A DNA stretch of 64,000 bases from Tsukamurella sp. PLM1 (GCF_023168325.1 NZ_AP025688.1:496001-560000); one strand, 5' to 3'; numbered from the stretch's first letter, positions 9,870-18,816 are shown. Made by a program: numbers and translations. The notes: generated from the sequence alone by a model not told the origin.

Positions 9870-10349
9870 TCAGCCCTGCCAGGCGGGGCGGGTGTCGCCG
9901 CGAAGGGCGGCGAGGCCGCGGCGGACCCGCTCGGTCTGCCGCGGGGACATCGCGGGCAGCGCCGCGGGGCGGAACCACGCGATCTCGAGCGACTCGTCGT
10001 CGGCGACGTGCGCCTCGCCCGAGACGTAGCGGCAGAGGAACAGGATCGTGAGGTACTGCGCCGCATCGCCGTTCGGGTAGCGGACGGGCTCGTCGGTGCG
10101 CAGCGCGAGGAGATCGAGCACCTCCGCCTCGACGCCCGCCTCCTCGCGGATCTCGCGGATGATCGCCTCGGCGGGTTGCTCACCGGGCTCGAGGATACCG
10201 GCGATCGACGCCCACTCGCCGGTGTCGGCGCGGCGGCCCAGGAGCACCTCGCCGGCCTCGTTGACGACCACCGCGGCGACGCCGGGCAGCCACAGCAGGT
10301 CGGTGCCGATCTTCTCGCGGATGGTGCGGACGTACTCGGGCACGGGCAT
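9870..10349 (-). CDS. Nudix hydrolase
   Basis: MutT-type pyrophosphohydrolase of 159 residues. The complete Nudix box is GILEPGEQPAEAIIREIREE followed by AGV, with the Mg-binding REIREE. The N-terminus PVPEYVRTIREKIGTDLLWLPGVAAVVVNEAGEVLL is typical of small actinobacterial Nudix proteins acting on nucleoside diphosphate derivatives; the substrate cannot be told. ATG at 10349 was chosen over a longer in-frame start at 10409, which would overlap the divergent gene. The convergent oxidase ends 10 bp from its stop. Confidence 0.9.
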   Translation of the reverse strand: MPVPEYVRTIREKIGTDLLWLPGVAAVVVNEAGEVLLGRRADTGEWASIAGILEPGEQPAEAIIREIREEAGVEAEVLDLLALRTDEPVRYPNGDAAQYLTILFLCRYVSGEAHVADDESLEIAWFRPAALPAMSPRQTERVRRGLAALRGDTRPAWQG

Positions 10350-10389
10350 GCTTGTCAGGGTACGGAGGAACCCCGACCCGGAGGCGCTC

Positions 10390-11512
10390 GTGCTGCACGA
10401 ACTGATCACGCGGGAGATCGCTCAGGGCCCGCTCCCGGGTGCCGTCGCGGCGTTCGACGATCCGGCGGGACTGGAGGTCGCGGTCGCCGGTGAGCGTGCC
10501 CCGGGCGTGCCGATGACGCGCGACACGGTGTTCCGGCTCGCGTCGGTCAGCAAACCGATCCTGGCCGCGGCGGCGCTCGTGCACGTCGAGCGCGGCACCG
10601 TCGGCCTCGACGATCCGGTGGCGCGTTGGCTGCCCGAGCTCGCCGAGCCGCGGGTGCTGCGCGACCCGAACGGCCCTCTCGTCGACACCGTGCCCGCGGT
10701 TCGTCCCGTCACCGTGCGCCACCTGCTCTCGTTCACCGGCGGACTGGGCATGCTCTCGGACTTCTCCGTGCCGCTCATGGACGCGCTGTTCGGAGCTCTC
10801 CATCAGGGCCCCGCCGATCCGCTCGGCACGCCGCCGCCCGACGAGTGGATCGCGGCCGCCGCGCGCCTGCCGCTCGCGCACCAGCCGGGGGAGGTGGACG
10901 TACAACACCGGGGCGGACATCCTCGGTGTGCTGCTCGCCCGCGCGACCGGCGGCTCCCTCGGCGAGGTCCTCGCCGACGCGGTCCTCGCGCCACTGGGCA
11001 TGTTCGACACCGCCTTCCGGGCGACCGAGGCGATGCGTCCCCGGCTGGGCGACGCCGTCATGACGGCGCCGGAGGGCCTGGCGATCGTGGATCCGGCCGA
11101 CGGTGCCTTCCTCGCCCCGCCCGTCTTCGAGTCCGGCGCGGGCGGCCTGCTCTCCACTCTCGACGACCTGCTCTGCTTCGGGCGGATGCTGCGCGGCGCC
11201 GGCGAATCCGGCGGTGTCCGGGTGCTGACCGCGGAGTCCGTCGCGGCGATGACATCGGCGCAGGTACCGCCGCAGCCCGGGAACGTCTTCCTCGACGGCG
11301 CCGCGTGGGGCTACGGCGGCGCGGTCGACGTCGACCACGTGCACCCGTGGAGCGTGCCGGGGCGGTACGGCTGGGTGGGCGGCTCGGGCACGGCCTTCTA
11401 CTACCTCCCCGCGACGGGTCGGATCGCGGTGTGGCTCGGTCAGCTGCAGCTCGCCGGCCCCGCCGAGGGCGGGTCGATCGAGCGGTTCTGCACGGCGGCG
11501 GTGGCGGACTAA
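10390..11512 (+). CDS. Serine beta-lactamase-fold hydrolase, EstB/class C-like (frameshifted)
   Basis: Penicillin-binding-protein-like esterase/beta-lactamase fold. The catalytic SxxK is in RLASVSKPILAAAA, and the YxN motif appears as WTYNTGADILG after a frame correction at 10889-10892 (one base too many or two too few). The C-terminal motif is GWVGGSGTAFYYLP. The corrected length is about 374 residues. GTG 10390 follows GGAGG by 5 bp; an ATG at 10348 would overlap the Nudix start. It has no signal peptide, so it is more likely a cytosolic esterase or peptidase than a resistance enzyme. Its stop codon lies inside the copper box at 11511. Confidence 0.78.
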
Positions 11513-11529
11513 TACCCCCAGGGGGTATT
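11511..11529. promoter_or_regulatory. CsoR-type metal operator upstream of copZ-like gene
   Basis: AATACCCCCAGGGGGTATT is a perfect palindrome around a central A, 61 bp before the heavy-metal chaperone start. It fits the CsoR-family operator form (TACCCC-spacer-GGGGTA) seen at copper-regulated promoters. The upstream gene's TAA overlaps its left end. A similar palindrome occurs at 48298 upstream of a CsoR-family gene. Confidence 0.7.
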
Positions 11530-11590
11530 GTGGGGTCGACGGTGAGCGGGACCATGAAGGTCGTCGACCGTCCGAGACGAGGAGCGAGAA

Positions 11591-11797
11591 ATGGCAGTGG
11601 AGAGCACTTACACCGTGACCGGCATGACCTGCGGGCACTGCGCCGCATCGGTGCGCGAGGAGATCTCGGAGATCGGCGGCGTCACGGGCGTCGAGGTGAA
11701 CGTCGAGACCGGCGCGGTCACGGTCGCCAGCGAGGCCGAATTGACACGCGACGCCGTCGAGGCCGCCGTCAAGGAGGCCGGCTACACGCTGGTCTGA
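11591..11797 (+). CDS. copZ: Heavy-metal-associated (HMA) domain protein, copper chaperone-like
   Basis: A 68-residue single HMA domain (ferredoxin-like fold). The metal-binding loop is GMTCGHCAASV with the CxxC pair at residues 15-18, and the terminal YTLV is typical. Such proteins deliver Cu(I) to P1B-type ATPases or buffer cytosolic copper. No ATPase lies next to it here, so it is an orphan chaperone locus. The CsoR-type palindrome at 11511-11529 suggests copper induction. ATG 11591 is preceded by GAGCGAGAA. Confidence 0.88.
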   Translation: MAVESTYTVTGMTCGHCAASVREEISEIGGVTGVEVNVETGAVTVASEAELTRDAVEAAVKEAGYTLV

Positions 11798-11846
11798 GCG
11801 GTCCAGCTTCGCGCGGATCGCCGTGCCGACACGTTACGGTTGAGTC

Positions 11847-12470
11847 ATGTCTGAGCAGGGTTTCGGGGATTTCGAGTTCGAGCGCAAGTTCTTCGTGCGC
11901 GAGGTCCCCGAAGCCGCCGCCCTTGATCCCGCGCCCACGCTGATCGTGCAGGCGTACCTGTTCGCCGCCGATGGCTACGCCGTCCGGGTGCGCGTGCAGG
12001 GGCCCGCGCCGGAAGAACTCACCGACGATCCTGGCGTGCTCGTCGACGCGCTCGGTGGAGTGACCACCGGAACGATGGCCGCCAAGGGGCCCGCCGTGGG
12101 CGGCACTCGGTACGAGGCCGAGCGCGAGCTCGACGCGCTGGTCGCCGGGCAGATCGTGCGCCGCGCCGAGCACGTCGTGGCGAAGGTGCGTTACTCGATG
12201 TGGCTCGGCGAGGACGGTTGGATCATCGACGACTTCCTGGGCGCCAACGCGCCGCTCGTGATGGCCGAGGTGGAGCGCGGCGGCCCCGTCGTCGATCTCG
12301 CGATCCCGGACTTCTGCGCGACGGAGGTCTCCGAGGACGACCGGTTCCGCAACGAGTACCTCGCCCATGTGCCGTTCGGCACGTGGGCGGAGCCGTACCG
12401 TCGTGAGCTCGCGCTCCTCGGCCCGCGATTCGTGCACTCCCTCGGCGAGAACCGCCTCGGCGGCGTCTGA
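11847..12470 (+). CDS. CYTH domain protein (triphosphate tunnel metalloenzyme family)
   Basis: The N-terminus has the diagnostic ExExK-type motif (FEFERKFFV, residues 9-17), followed by strands rich in charged residues (YAVRVRVQG, TMAAKGPAV, KVRYSMWLG) and a C-terminal acidic EVE segment. CYTH proteins line an eight-strand tunnel and hydrolyse or bind triphosphates (tripolyphosphate, thiamine triphosphate, or cAMP formation); the activity here is unknown. The length of 207 residues is normal. ATG at 11847 lies 49 bp after copZ and may share its transcript. Confidence 0.85.
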   Translation: MSEQGFGDFEFERKFFVREVPEAAALDPAPTLIVQAYLFAADGYAVRVRVQGPAPEELTDDPGVLVDALGGVTTGTMAAKGPAVGGTRYEAERELDALVAGQIVRRAEHVVAKVRYSMWLGEDGWIIDDFLGANAPLVMAEVERGGPVVDLAIPDFCATEVSEDDRFRNEYLAHVPFGTWAEPYRRELALLGPRFVHSLGENRLGGV

Positions 12471-12500
12471 GATTCCCGTCACTTCTCCTACCCCGGGAGG

Positions 12501-12542
12501 TTGACACGCTCTGTCTTAACGCCGTTAACTTAACGACGTTAA
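12501..12542 (+). promoter_or_regulatory. Promoter with two tandem TetR-type operators for the MMPL gene
   Basis: TTGACA at 12501-12506 and TTAACT at 12525-12530, spaced 18 bp, form a good sigma-70-type promoter. Two 13-bp palindromes, TTAACGCCGTTAA (12516-12528) and TTAACGACGTTAA (12530-12542), lie head to tail with 14-bp spacing and cover the -10. The consensus is TTAACGNCGTTAA. Occupancy would block polymerase. The likely ligand is the TetR protein encoded at 14738. Confidence 0.75.
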
Positions 12543-12567
12543 TGCAATCTCGCCGGAAGGTCGGACG

Positions 12568-14733
12568 ATGATCGATGCACTCACGCGGCTGGTCGCGCGG
12601 CGCGCCAGGGCGGTGCTGCTGCTGGCCGTGATCCTGCTCGCCGCACTGGGATTCGCCGGACTCGGCGTGGCGGACAAGCTGCAGGCCGGCGGTTACGTCG
12701 ATCCGCAGGCCGAGGCCATGCAGACCTACAACCGCATGGCGGACGACTTCCATCGCGGCGGGCTGCCGCTGGTGCTCGCCGTTTCCGTGCCGGAGGGGCA
12801 GGAGGCCGCCGCGGGTGCCTACGGCCGTGAGCTGGTCGACCGGCTCAAGGCCGACGGTCGTGTCGAGAGCGTCGTCGACGGCTTCAGCACCCCCACGCCG
12901 ATGCTGCTCAGCGAGGACAAGCGCACCGTGCTCATCGTCGCCGCGATCGCCGGCGGCGAATCGCAGGCCCCGCTCAACGCGAAGGCCATCGTCGGTGACC
13001 TGCCGCAGCCGCCCTCGTCGGTCACCGTGACCGCCGGCGGCCAGGCGTACAGCTACGCGCAGATCAACGACCAGTCGTCGCGCGATCTCCTGATCGCCGA
13101 GGCCGTCGCCATCCCGATCACGTTCCTCGTGCTGGTGTGGGTCTTCGGCGGGCTGGTGGCCGCGGCCATCCCCGTGCTCATCGGCATCGCCGCGATCATC
13201 GCGACCACCGGCATACTACGGGCCTTCACCGCGATCACGGACGTCTCGATCTTCGCCATGAACCTCACCACCGCCATGGGCCTCGCCCTCGCCATCGATT
13301 ACACGCTTCTGATCCTGAGCCGATACCGCGAGGAGGTCGCGGCCGGCGTCGAACGCCCGGAAGCGCTGCGGCGCACCATGAACACCGCGGGTCGAACGGT
13401 GCTGTTCTCCGCGGTGATCGTGGGACTGTCGCTGGCCGCGATGGCGATCTTCCCGATGTACTTCCTGCGCTCGTTCGCGTACGCCGGCGTGGCGGTAGTG
13501 GTCTTCGCGGCGCTGGCCACGCTGGTGCTCACGCCCGCGATCCTCACCGTGCTCGGCGACCGCGTGGACGCGCTGAAGTTCGGCCGACGCCGCGCCGAAC
13601 CCGCGCCCGAGCGGAGCGTGTTCTACCGATTCACCGAGGTCGTGCTGCGCCGCGCGGTCCCGGTGGGGCTGGCGCTGATCGCTCTGCTGCTCCTCCTCGG
13701 ATCTCCGTTCCTGAGCATCCATTTCGGCTTCCCCGACGACCGTGTGCTTCCCGCCGCCGCGAGCTCGCACCAGGTGGGCGACACCATCCGCTCCGACTTC
13801 GCCGAGGACGCCGCGGGGCAGGTCAGTGTGGTCCTCACCGAGCGCGTGGACGACGGCGCCGTCGCCGACTACGCCGGCCGGGTCTCGCAGGTCGAATCCA
13901 CCGGCTCGGTCGTGGCGCCCACCGGCACGTATCTCGGGGGCGCGCGGGTGGCCGACGGTGACCCGACCGCGCGGGCCGCGAACGGCACCGTCCTCCTGAC
14001 GATCTCGTCGACGCTCGACCCCCTCTCCGACGACGCTTCGGTCCAGCTCGACCGGTTGCACGCCGTGCCCGCGCCGACGGCCACCACGTTCGGCGGCTCC
14101 GCGCAGCTCAACCGGGACTCGGTGGATTCGATCATCGACACGCTGCCGCTCGTGCTGTTGGTGATCGCCGCGACCACGTTCGTGCTGCTGTTCCTGCTCA
14201 CGGGAAGCGTGGTGCTGCCGATCAAAGCCCTGGTGATGAACGTGATCTCGCTGTCGGCGGTGTTCGGGGCGCTGGTCGCGATCTTCCAGTGGGGCTGGCT
14301 CGGCGGGCTCGACACGACGGTGACCGGGGCGATCATCGCCAACATGCCGGTATTGATGTTCTGCATCGCGTTCGGTCTGTCGATGGACTACGAGGTGTTC
14401 CTGCTCTCGCGGATCAAGGAGTTCTGGGACCACTCACCGGTCAAGGACCACGCCGCGAACGACAAGGCGGTGGCGCTCGGCATCGCCCGCACCGGCCGGG
14501 TGGTGACAGCGGCCGCGCTGTTGATGGCGATCGTGTTCGCCGCCATCGGATTCGCGGGCGTGTCGTTCATGAAGATGTTCGGCGTCGGCATGATGATCGC
14601 CGTCCTGCTCGACGCCACGCTGATCCGCATGCTGCTGGTGCCGGCGTTCATGCGGGTGGCCGGGGTGTGGAACTGGTGGTCCCCCGCGCCACTCAGGAGG
14701 ATCCACGAGCGGGTCGGTCTGCGAGAATCGTAG
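12568..14733 (+). CDS. MMPL-family RND transporter
   Basis: Inner-membrane RND-superfamily exporter of 721 residues with two repeats of the family topology. TM1 is near residues 15-32, followed by a large external loop and a TM cluster (residues 170-330). A second loop and second TM cluster (residues 525-700) follow. Family signatures include GLALAIDYTLLILSRYREE (residues ~232-250) and FGLSMDYEVFLLSRIKEF (~602-619), carrying the proton-relay Asp-Tyr pairs. Mycolata MMPLs export lipids or drugs; the substrate here is unknown. It forms an operon with the TetR gene 4 bp downstream and is driven by the operator-embedded promoter at 12501. Confidence 0.92.
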   Translation: MIDALTRLVARRARAVLLLAVILLAALGFAGLGVADKLQAGGYVDPQAEAMQTYNRMADDFHRGGLPLVLAVSVPEGQEAAAGAYGRELVDRLKADGRVESVVDGFSTPTPMLLSEDKRTVLIVAAIAGGESQAPLNAKAIVGDLPQPPSSVTVTAGGQAYSYAQINDQSSRDLLIAEAVAIPITFLVLVWVFGGLVAAAIPVLIGIAAIIATTGILRAFTAITDVSIFAMNLTTAMGLALAIDYTLLILSRYREEVAAGVERPEALRRTMNTAGRTVLFSAVIVGLSLAAMAIFPMYFLRSFAYAGVAVVVFAALATLVLTPAILTVLGDRVDALKFGRRRAEPAPERSVFYRFTEVVLRRAVPVGLALIALLLLLGSPFLSIHFGFPDDRVLPAAASSHQVGDTIRSDFAEDAAGQVSVVLTERVDDGAVADYAGRVSQVESTGSVVAPTGTYLGGARVADGDPTARAANGTVLLTISSTLDPLSDDASVQLDRLHAVPAPTATTFGGSAQLNRDSVDSIIDTLPLVLLVIAATTFVLLFLLTGSVVLPIKALVMNVISLSAVFGALVAIFQWGWLGGLDTTVTGAIIANMPVLMFCIAFGLSMDYEVFLLSRIKEFWDHSPVKDHAANDKAVALGIARTGRVVTAAALLMAIVFAAIGFAGVSFMKMFGVGMMIAVLLDATLIRMLLVPAFMRVAGVWNWWSPAPLRRIHERVGLRES

Positions 14734-14737
14734 GACC

Positions 14738-15412
14738 ATGACACAGGAGAGGCGACGCCGCAGCAAGCGGGGCGACGGGGAGCGGCTCGGCGCGGACATC
14801 CTCGACGCCGCGACGGCGCTGCTCATCGACACGGGCAGCGCCGAGGCGGTGTCCATCCGCGCCGTCGCGCAGCGGGTCGGGGTCACACCTCCGTCGATCT
14901 ACCTGCACTACGCCGACAAGGACGCCCTGCTCACGGCCGTCGTCGCGCGATATCTCGCCCAACTCGACGACGCGCTCACCGAGGCGGAGCGGGCGCGCCG
15001 ACCCCGCTCGACGCGGCGCGCGCCCGGGCTCGCCTTCGTGCGGTTCGCCCTCGCCACGCCCGAGCTGTACCGGCTCGCGGCGATGACTCCGTCCGAGTCC
15101 GCCTCCGACGTCGACACCGTGATGGGGGCGTCCGCCTTCACCCACCTCGAGCAGAACGTGCGCGACCTGCAGGAGGTCGGCTACTACCCGCCCGGCGACC
15201 CGCAGCCCATCGCCCTGCGGATGCTCACGATCGTGCACGGCGTCGCCTCGCTCCTCGTCGCGAAACCCTTTCTGCCGTGGGGCGATCCGATCGAGTACGC
15301 GGACCGGGTGATCGGCGGGGCCTGCCTCGGGATCGCCCTCACCGCGGGCCTGGACGAGCTGCCCGACGGTGCCGAGGCCCTCGCGATGGTCCGGGGGCTC
15401 CGGGGCGACTGA
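14738..15412 (+). CDS. TetR-family regulator of the MMPL exporter
   Basis: A 224-residue TetR repressor with helix-turn-helix at about residues 40-65 (VSIRAVAQRVGVTPPSIYLHYADKD). It lies 4 bp after the MMPL gene, in the same operon, and the doublet TTAACGNCGTTAA before the operon is its likely target, giving negative feedback. Residues about 86-97 (RRPRSTRRAP) look out of frame: a neighbouring frame reads LDAARAR, as expected before GLAFVRFALATPELYRL in this subfamily. Two compensating indels near 15000-15030 are possible. Confidence 0.88.
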   Translation: MTQERRRRSKRGDGERLGADILDAATALLIDTGSAEAVSIRAVAQRVGVTPPSIYLHYADKDALLTAVVARYLAQLDDALTEAERARRPRSTRRAPGLAFVRFALATPELYRLAAMTPSESASDVDTVMGASAFTHLEQNVRDLQEVGYYPPGDPQPIALRMLTIVHGVASLLVAKPFLPWGDPIEYADRVIGGACLGIALTAGLDELPDGAEALAMVRGLRGD

Positions 15413-15551
15413 CCACGCACCGTCGTGGGTGGTAGTCGCTGTGCCCTCCCTTCGGGGTCTCCGTGCTGCGCCGAAACTCGAGAAGTACTGGATGAACAGA
15501 CAGCAGTTTCGACGAGCGCGAGGCCGTGCCGCACCGCGCTATTGTCGGGAC

Positions 15552-16418
15552 GTGGGAGAGTCGCGAGCGTCGTCGTCCGGGCGGAGACCGCTCGCCGTCG
15601 GCGATGTGGTGGTGCGGTACTGCGCCTGGCTCGGCGAGTGGACCGGAGCGCAGGTCTTGGCGACGGCTGGCCAAACGGTCGAGGTGGTGGACCTGGACTG
15701 GTCGTCGCCGGTCGAGCCGCGATCGGTGGCGGAGCTCGGTGAGCTGGTGCCCCTGATGGATCCGCGGGGGCGGCACGACCGGGCGCGACCGGCGCAGCTG
15801 AACGTCCCGCGTGAGCTGCCGCGATCGTTCACCGTGCTCGGTGCGGCGGCTCAGCTGGACCTACCGCGGTGTCATTCGTACGGATCCTGGAGCCTCACGT
15901 GCGGCTTCCTGCTCGACGAGGCGCGTCGCCAACGCGCGGGGGCGTCGCAGTGGCCGTGGCTGGTGCGGTGCGATCACGCGGACCTGGACCATCGCGTCGG
16001 TTCGGGGCGGCGGGACGACATCCTGGCGCTGCATCTGTTCCGCGTCGGCGAGACCGACTGCGCCGAGATCGCCGGGCGGTTTCCGAAGCTCGTTCAGCTG
16101 GTGCTTGCGGGATGCGGCGACCAGTTCCAGCCGTACTCGGGCCCGGATCACGGTGTGTTGCGGAACGTCTCGGCGCTCAACGGGCTGCACGATCTGGAGG
16201 TCCTGCGGTTCGAGCACGTCTACGGGATGACAGCGGCCGATCTCCCACAACCGGATTCGCTTCGCCGGCTGGACTCGTTGACGATGACCGGGATACCCGC
16301 CGACTTCGCGCAGGCCGTGCGATCGGCGTGGCGGCCGCTGGTGAAGTCCGGCGTGGCGTTATCGGTACGGCAGGCCCGGTCGAAGGAATGGCTGGCTGAG
16401 CATGTCCGCACTGCGTGA
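15552..16418 (+). CDS. Leucine-rich-repeat-like protein of unknown function
   Basis: No family name can be given. The C-terminal half has leucine-rich-repeat character: LVQLVLAGCGDQ, then LEVLRFEHVYGMTAADLP, then LRRLDSLTMTGIPADF, spaced about 25-35 residues. The N-terminal half includes VVRYCAWLGEWTGAQVLATAG and an LxxPR-rich stretch. There is no signal peptide or TM segment, so it is probably cytosolic. The start is uncertain: GTG 15552 (288 residues) or ATG 15492, which adds an Arg-rich leader. The ~140 bp upstream of 15552 show no clear promoter. Confidence 0.5.
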   Translation: MGESRASSSGRRPLAVGDVVVRYCAWLGEWTGAQVLATAGQTVEVVDLDWSSPVEPRSVAELGELVPLMDPRGRHDRARPAQLNVPRELPRSFTVLGAAAQLDLPRCHSYGSWSLTCGFLLDEARRQRAGASQWPWLVRCDHADLDHRVGSGRRDDILALHLFRVGETDCAEIAGRFPKLVQLVLAGCGDQFQPYSGPDHGVLRNVSALNGLHDLEVLRFEHVYGMTAADLPQPDSLRRLDSLTMTGIPADFAQAVRSAWRPLVKSGVALSVRQARSKEWLAEHVRTA

Positions 16419-16454
16419 GGCGCCAGCACGGGCGTGGGGGCACCGTCGGGCCGG

Positions 16455-18419
16455 CTACTGAACGGCGACGCTGTTCCGCGGGTCGAGCATCGGAACATCC
16501 AGGGCCGCAGCCGGGATGCCGAACGCGTCCACGAGGGACTCGGCGATCGGGCGGGCGCGGCCGCACAGCTCGTTCACACCGCGGCGGATGGCCTTGGCCC
16601 GCTCCACCGAGACGTGCCGGTGCATGAGGTACCAGCCCAGGTCGCGCTCGAGCAGCGAGTACACGTACAGGTTCCGCATCAGCTTGAGCGCGTCGCGGGT
16701 CTGCCGGTCCTTGACGTCGGTGATCAGATCGACGAAGGCCTCCAACACGATCCGCTCGATGTGCGCCTCGCCCACCTTGATCAGGTGGTCCTGGGTCTCG
16801 GTGAACACCTCGAGCGGATCCGCGTCATCGTCCTTGGCGCGGCGCATGCGGGCGGCCGCCGTGCGCAGCAGATGGTCCTCGCGGCCGCGCAGGAGCCGCA
16901 GCTGGGTTCCGGGGTGGGTGAGGTCGCTCGCCTCGGTGTCCTCGTCCGAGTCGTCGAGCAGCGTCTGGACCACCTGGCGGGCGGCGGTCTTCTCCAGCAC
17001 CACGTCCTTGGCCATGTTCGCCACGAACCGCACCCAGCCCACGGCATCGAGTCCCTGCACGTCGGCGGCGTACGCGGTGAGTTGCTCCTTTGCGACGAGC
17101 TGCGTGAGCACCAGGTTGTCGCCCTCGAAGGTGGTGAACACGTCGATGTCGCCGCGCAGCAACGGAAGCCGGTTCTCGGACATGTAGCCGGCACCGCCGC
17201 AGGCCTCGCGTGCCGCGCTGATCGCGTCGGACGCGAGCCGGGTGTGGCCGGCCTTGATCGCCGCGGCCTTGCCCTCGATCTCGCGGGCGTACGCGGGATC
17301 GACGGCGTCGGGGTCGCCGGACTGCAGCTCGTGCAGCTCGGCCGTCAGCTCGTTCTGGGCGATGGCGAAGGCGTACGCCCGGGCCACCAGCGGTAGCAGG
17401 CGGCGCTGGTGGGTGCGGTAGTCCAACAGCAGCAGCTCGTTGTCGCCGCCGGGGGCGTCGAACTGGCGGCGCACCAGGGCGTACTTCGTCGCCAGGGTGA
17501 TGCCGAGGCGCCCCGCGGCGCCCGCCGCGGCGCCCACGGTGACGCGGCCGCGGATCAACGTGCCGAGCATGGTGAAGAAGCGCTTGTTATCGGATTCGAT
17601 GGGACTGGAATAGGTTCCGTCCTCGGCGACCTCCGCGTACCGGTTCAGCATCTCCTTGCGCGGGATGCGCACCCGGTCGAACACGATGCGGCCGTTGTCC
17701 ACGCCGGGCAGGCCGCCCTTGTAGCCGCAGTCGGAGGTGGTCACGCCGGGGAGGTCGGCACCGTCGGCGTCGCGGATCGGGACGACGAAGCAGTGCACGC
17801 CCCGCCCGGTGGGCTCCTCGTCGGGGCCGCCCGTGATGAGCTGCGCGAACACCGAGGCGTAGCGCGCGTGCTTGCCGGCACCGCCGATGTAGTCCTTGCG
17901 GGCGCTGGAGGTGGGCGAGTGGATCTCGAACTCGCCCGTCGCGGGAATGTAGGTGGCGGTGGTCTCCAGCTCCTGCACGTTGGAGCCGTGGCCCGTCTCG
18001 GTCATGGCGAAGCAGCCGAGCACGTCGAGGTCGATCAGGCCCTTGACGTAGGTGTCGTGGTGGTACTGCGTGCCCAGGTTCTCCACCGCGCCACCGAACA
18101 GGCCCCACTGCACGCCCGCCTTGACCATCAGCGACAGGTCGCCGTAGCCCAGCGTCTCGATCGCGGTGACCGCCGCGCCCACGTCGCCCGTACCGCCGTG
18201 CTCGGCGCGGAAGCCGTCGGCCGGGAAGCCCAGCGGCACCATGTCCTTCATCTGGCCGAGCATCAGCTCGCGGTACTCGTCCAGGCTCAGCCCGGCCTTG
18301 GGAACCACTGTCCCCGACTGGATCTGCTCACGGACCACGTCCCGCGTGGCGGCCCACCGGCCGTCCAGGAGGGCGCGGAGCGCTGCGGTCAGTTCGGGCG
18401 ACGATGCCGACTCAGTCAT
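16455..18419 (-). CDS. Acyl-CoA oxidase / large acyl-CoA dehydrogenase
   Basis: A 654-residue flavoprotein that resembles peroxisomal-type acyl-CoA oxidases (ACOX) more than the ~380-residue dehydrogenases. Signatures are MTETGHGSNVQELET near residue 150, DYIGGAGKHARYASVFAQL, and the FAD/active-site region LPLLRGDIDVFTTFEGDN near residue 430. It would oxidise acyl-CoA to trans-2-enoyl-CoA, passing electrons to O2 (oxidase) or ETF; the sequence does not decide between these. ATG 18419 was chosen for the family-like N-terminus. It stands alone, convergent with the LRR-like gene. Confidence 0.85.
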   Translation of the reverse strand: MTESASSPELTAALRALLDGRWAATRDVVREQIQSGTVVPKAGLSLDEYRELMLGQMKDMVPLGFPADGFRAEHGGTGDVGAAVTAIETLGYGDLSLMVKAGVQWGLFGGAVENLGTQYHHDTYVKGLIDLDVLGCFAMTETGHGSNVQELETTATYIPATGEFEIHSPTSSARKDYIGGAGKHARYASVFAQLITGGPDEEPTGRGVHCFVVPIRDADGADLPGVTTSDCGYKGGLPGVDNGRIVFDRVRIPRKEMLNRYAEVAEDGTYSSPIESDNKRFFTMLGTLIRGRVTVGAAAGAAGRLGITLATKYALVRRQFDAPGGDNELLLLDYRTHQRRLLPLVARAYAFAIAQNELTAELHELQSGDPDAVDPAYAREIEGKAAAIKAGHTRLASDAISAAREACGGAGYMSENRLPLLRGDIDVFTTFEGDNLVLTQLVAKEQLTAYAADVQGLDAVGWVRFVANMAKDVVLEKTAARQVVQTLLDDSDEDTEASDLTHPGTQLRLLRGREDHLLRTAAARMRRAKDDDADPLEVFTETQDHLIKVGEAHIERIVLEAFVDLITDVKDRQTRDALKLMRNLYVYSLLERDLGWYLMHRHVSVERAKAIRRGVNELCGRARPIAESLVDAFGIPAAALDVPMLDPRNSVAVQ

Positions 18420-18489
18420 GGCCTCCACCGTACCGACCGCGGGTGAAATGTGCGGGTTGCGCACCGCGCGTCCCGGCGGCGCGGCGGAG

Positions 18490-18816
18490 CTACTCCGCCA
18501 GGCCGAGGAACATCGGGATCCGCTGACCGATCGCGATCAGGTGATCGGGTTCGACCGTCCCGACCCGTTCCCTCAGGTTCGATCGCTTCAGTGTGGTGAT
18601 GGCGTCGATCATGGCCCACGAGTCCTGGGTGAGACCGTTGTCGCGGCTCGCGGGGATGGAGACTCTCAGGAGGGGCATATCGTTGCGATGCGTGGTGAGG
18701 AAGCACACGGTGACGGCCTGCGTCGCGTCGAAGAAGTCGCTCTGGAGGATGATCACCGGTCGCGGCTTCGACGCGCGGCCAGCGCCGGCGCCGGTCCAGA
18801 TCTCGCCTCGTTTCAC
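18490..18816 (-). CDS. MazF/PemK-family toxin
   Basis: A 108-residue endoribonuclease toxin. The N-terminal [25 protein letters not shown] carries the MazF strand pattern with RPV, followed by a middle SDFFDATQAVTVCFLTTHR and the C-terminal core DSWAMIDAITTLKRSNLRERVG. MazF toxins cleave mRNA or tRNA at short motifs and are neutralised by a co-transcribed antitoxin. Its start overlaps the antitoxin's last codons by 4 bp (ATGA). Cleavage specificity cannot be predicted. Confidence 0.9.
   Translation of the reverse strand: MKRGEIWTGAGAGRASKPRPVIILQSDFFDATQAVTVCFLTTHRNDMPLLRVSIPASRDNGLTQDSWAMIDAITTLKRSNLRERVGTVEPDHLIAIGQRIPMFLGLAE

Noticed and set aside
10390-11512. Beta-lactamase-fold protein as an antibiotic-resistance gene
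   Set aside because: There is no signal peptide and the fold also covers esterases and peptidases; nothing in the sequence supports penicillin hydrolysis.
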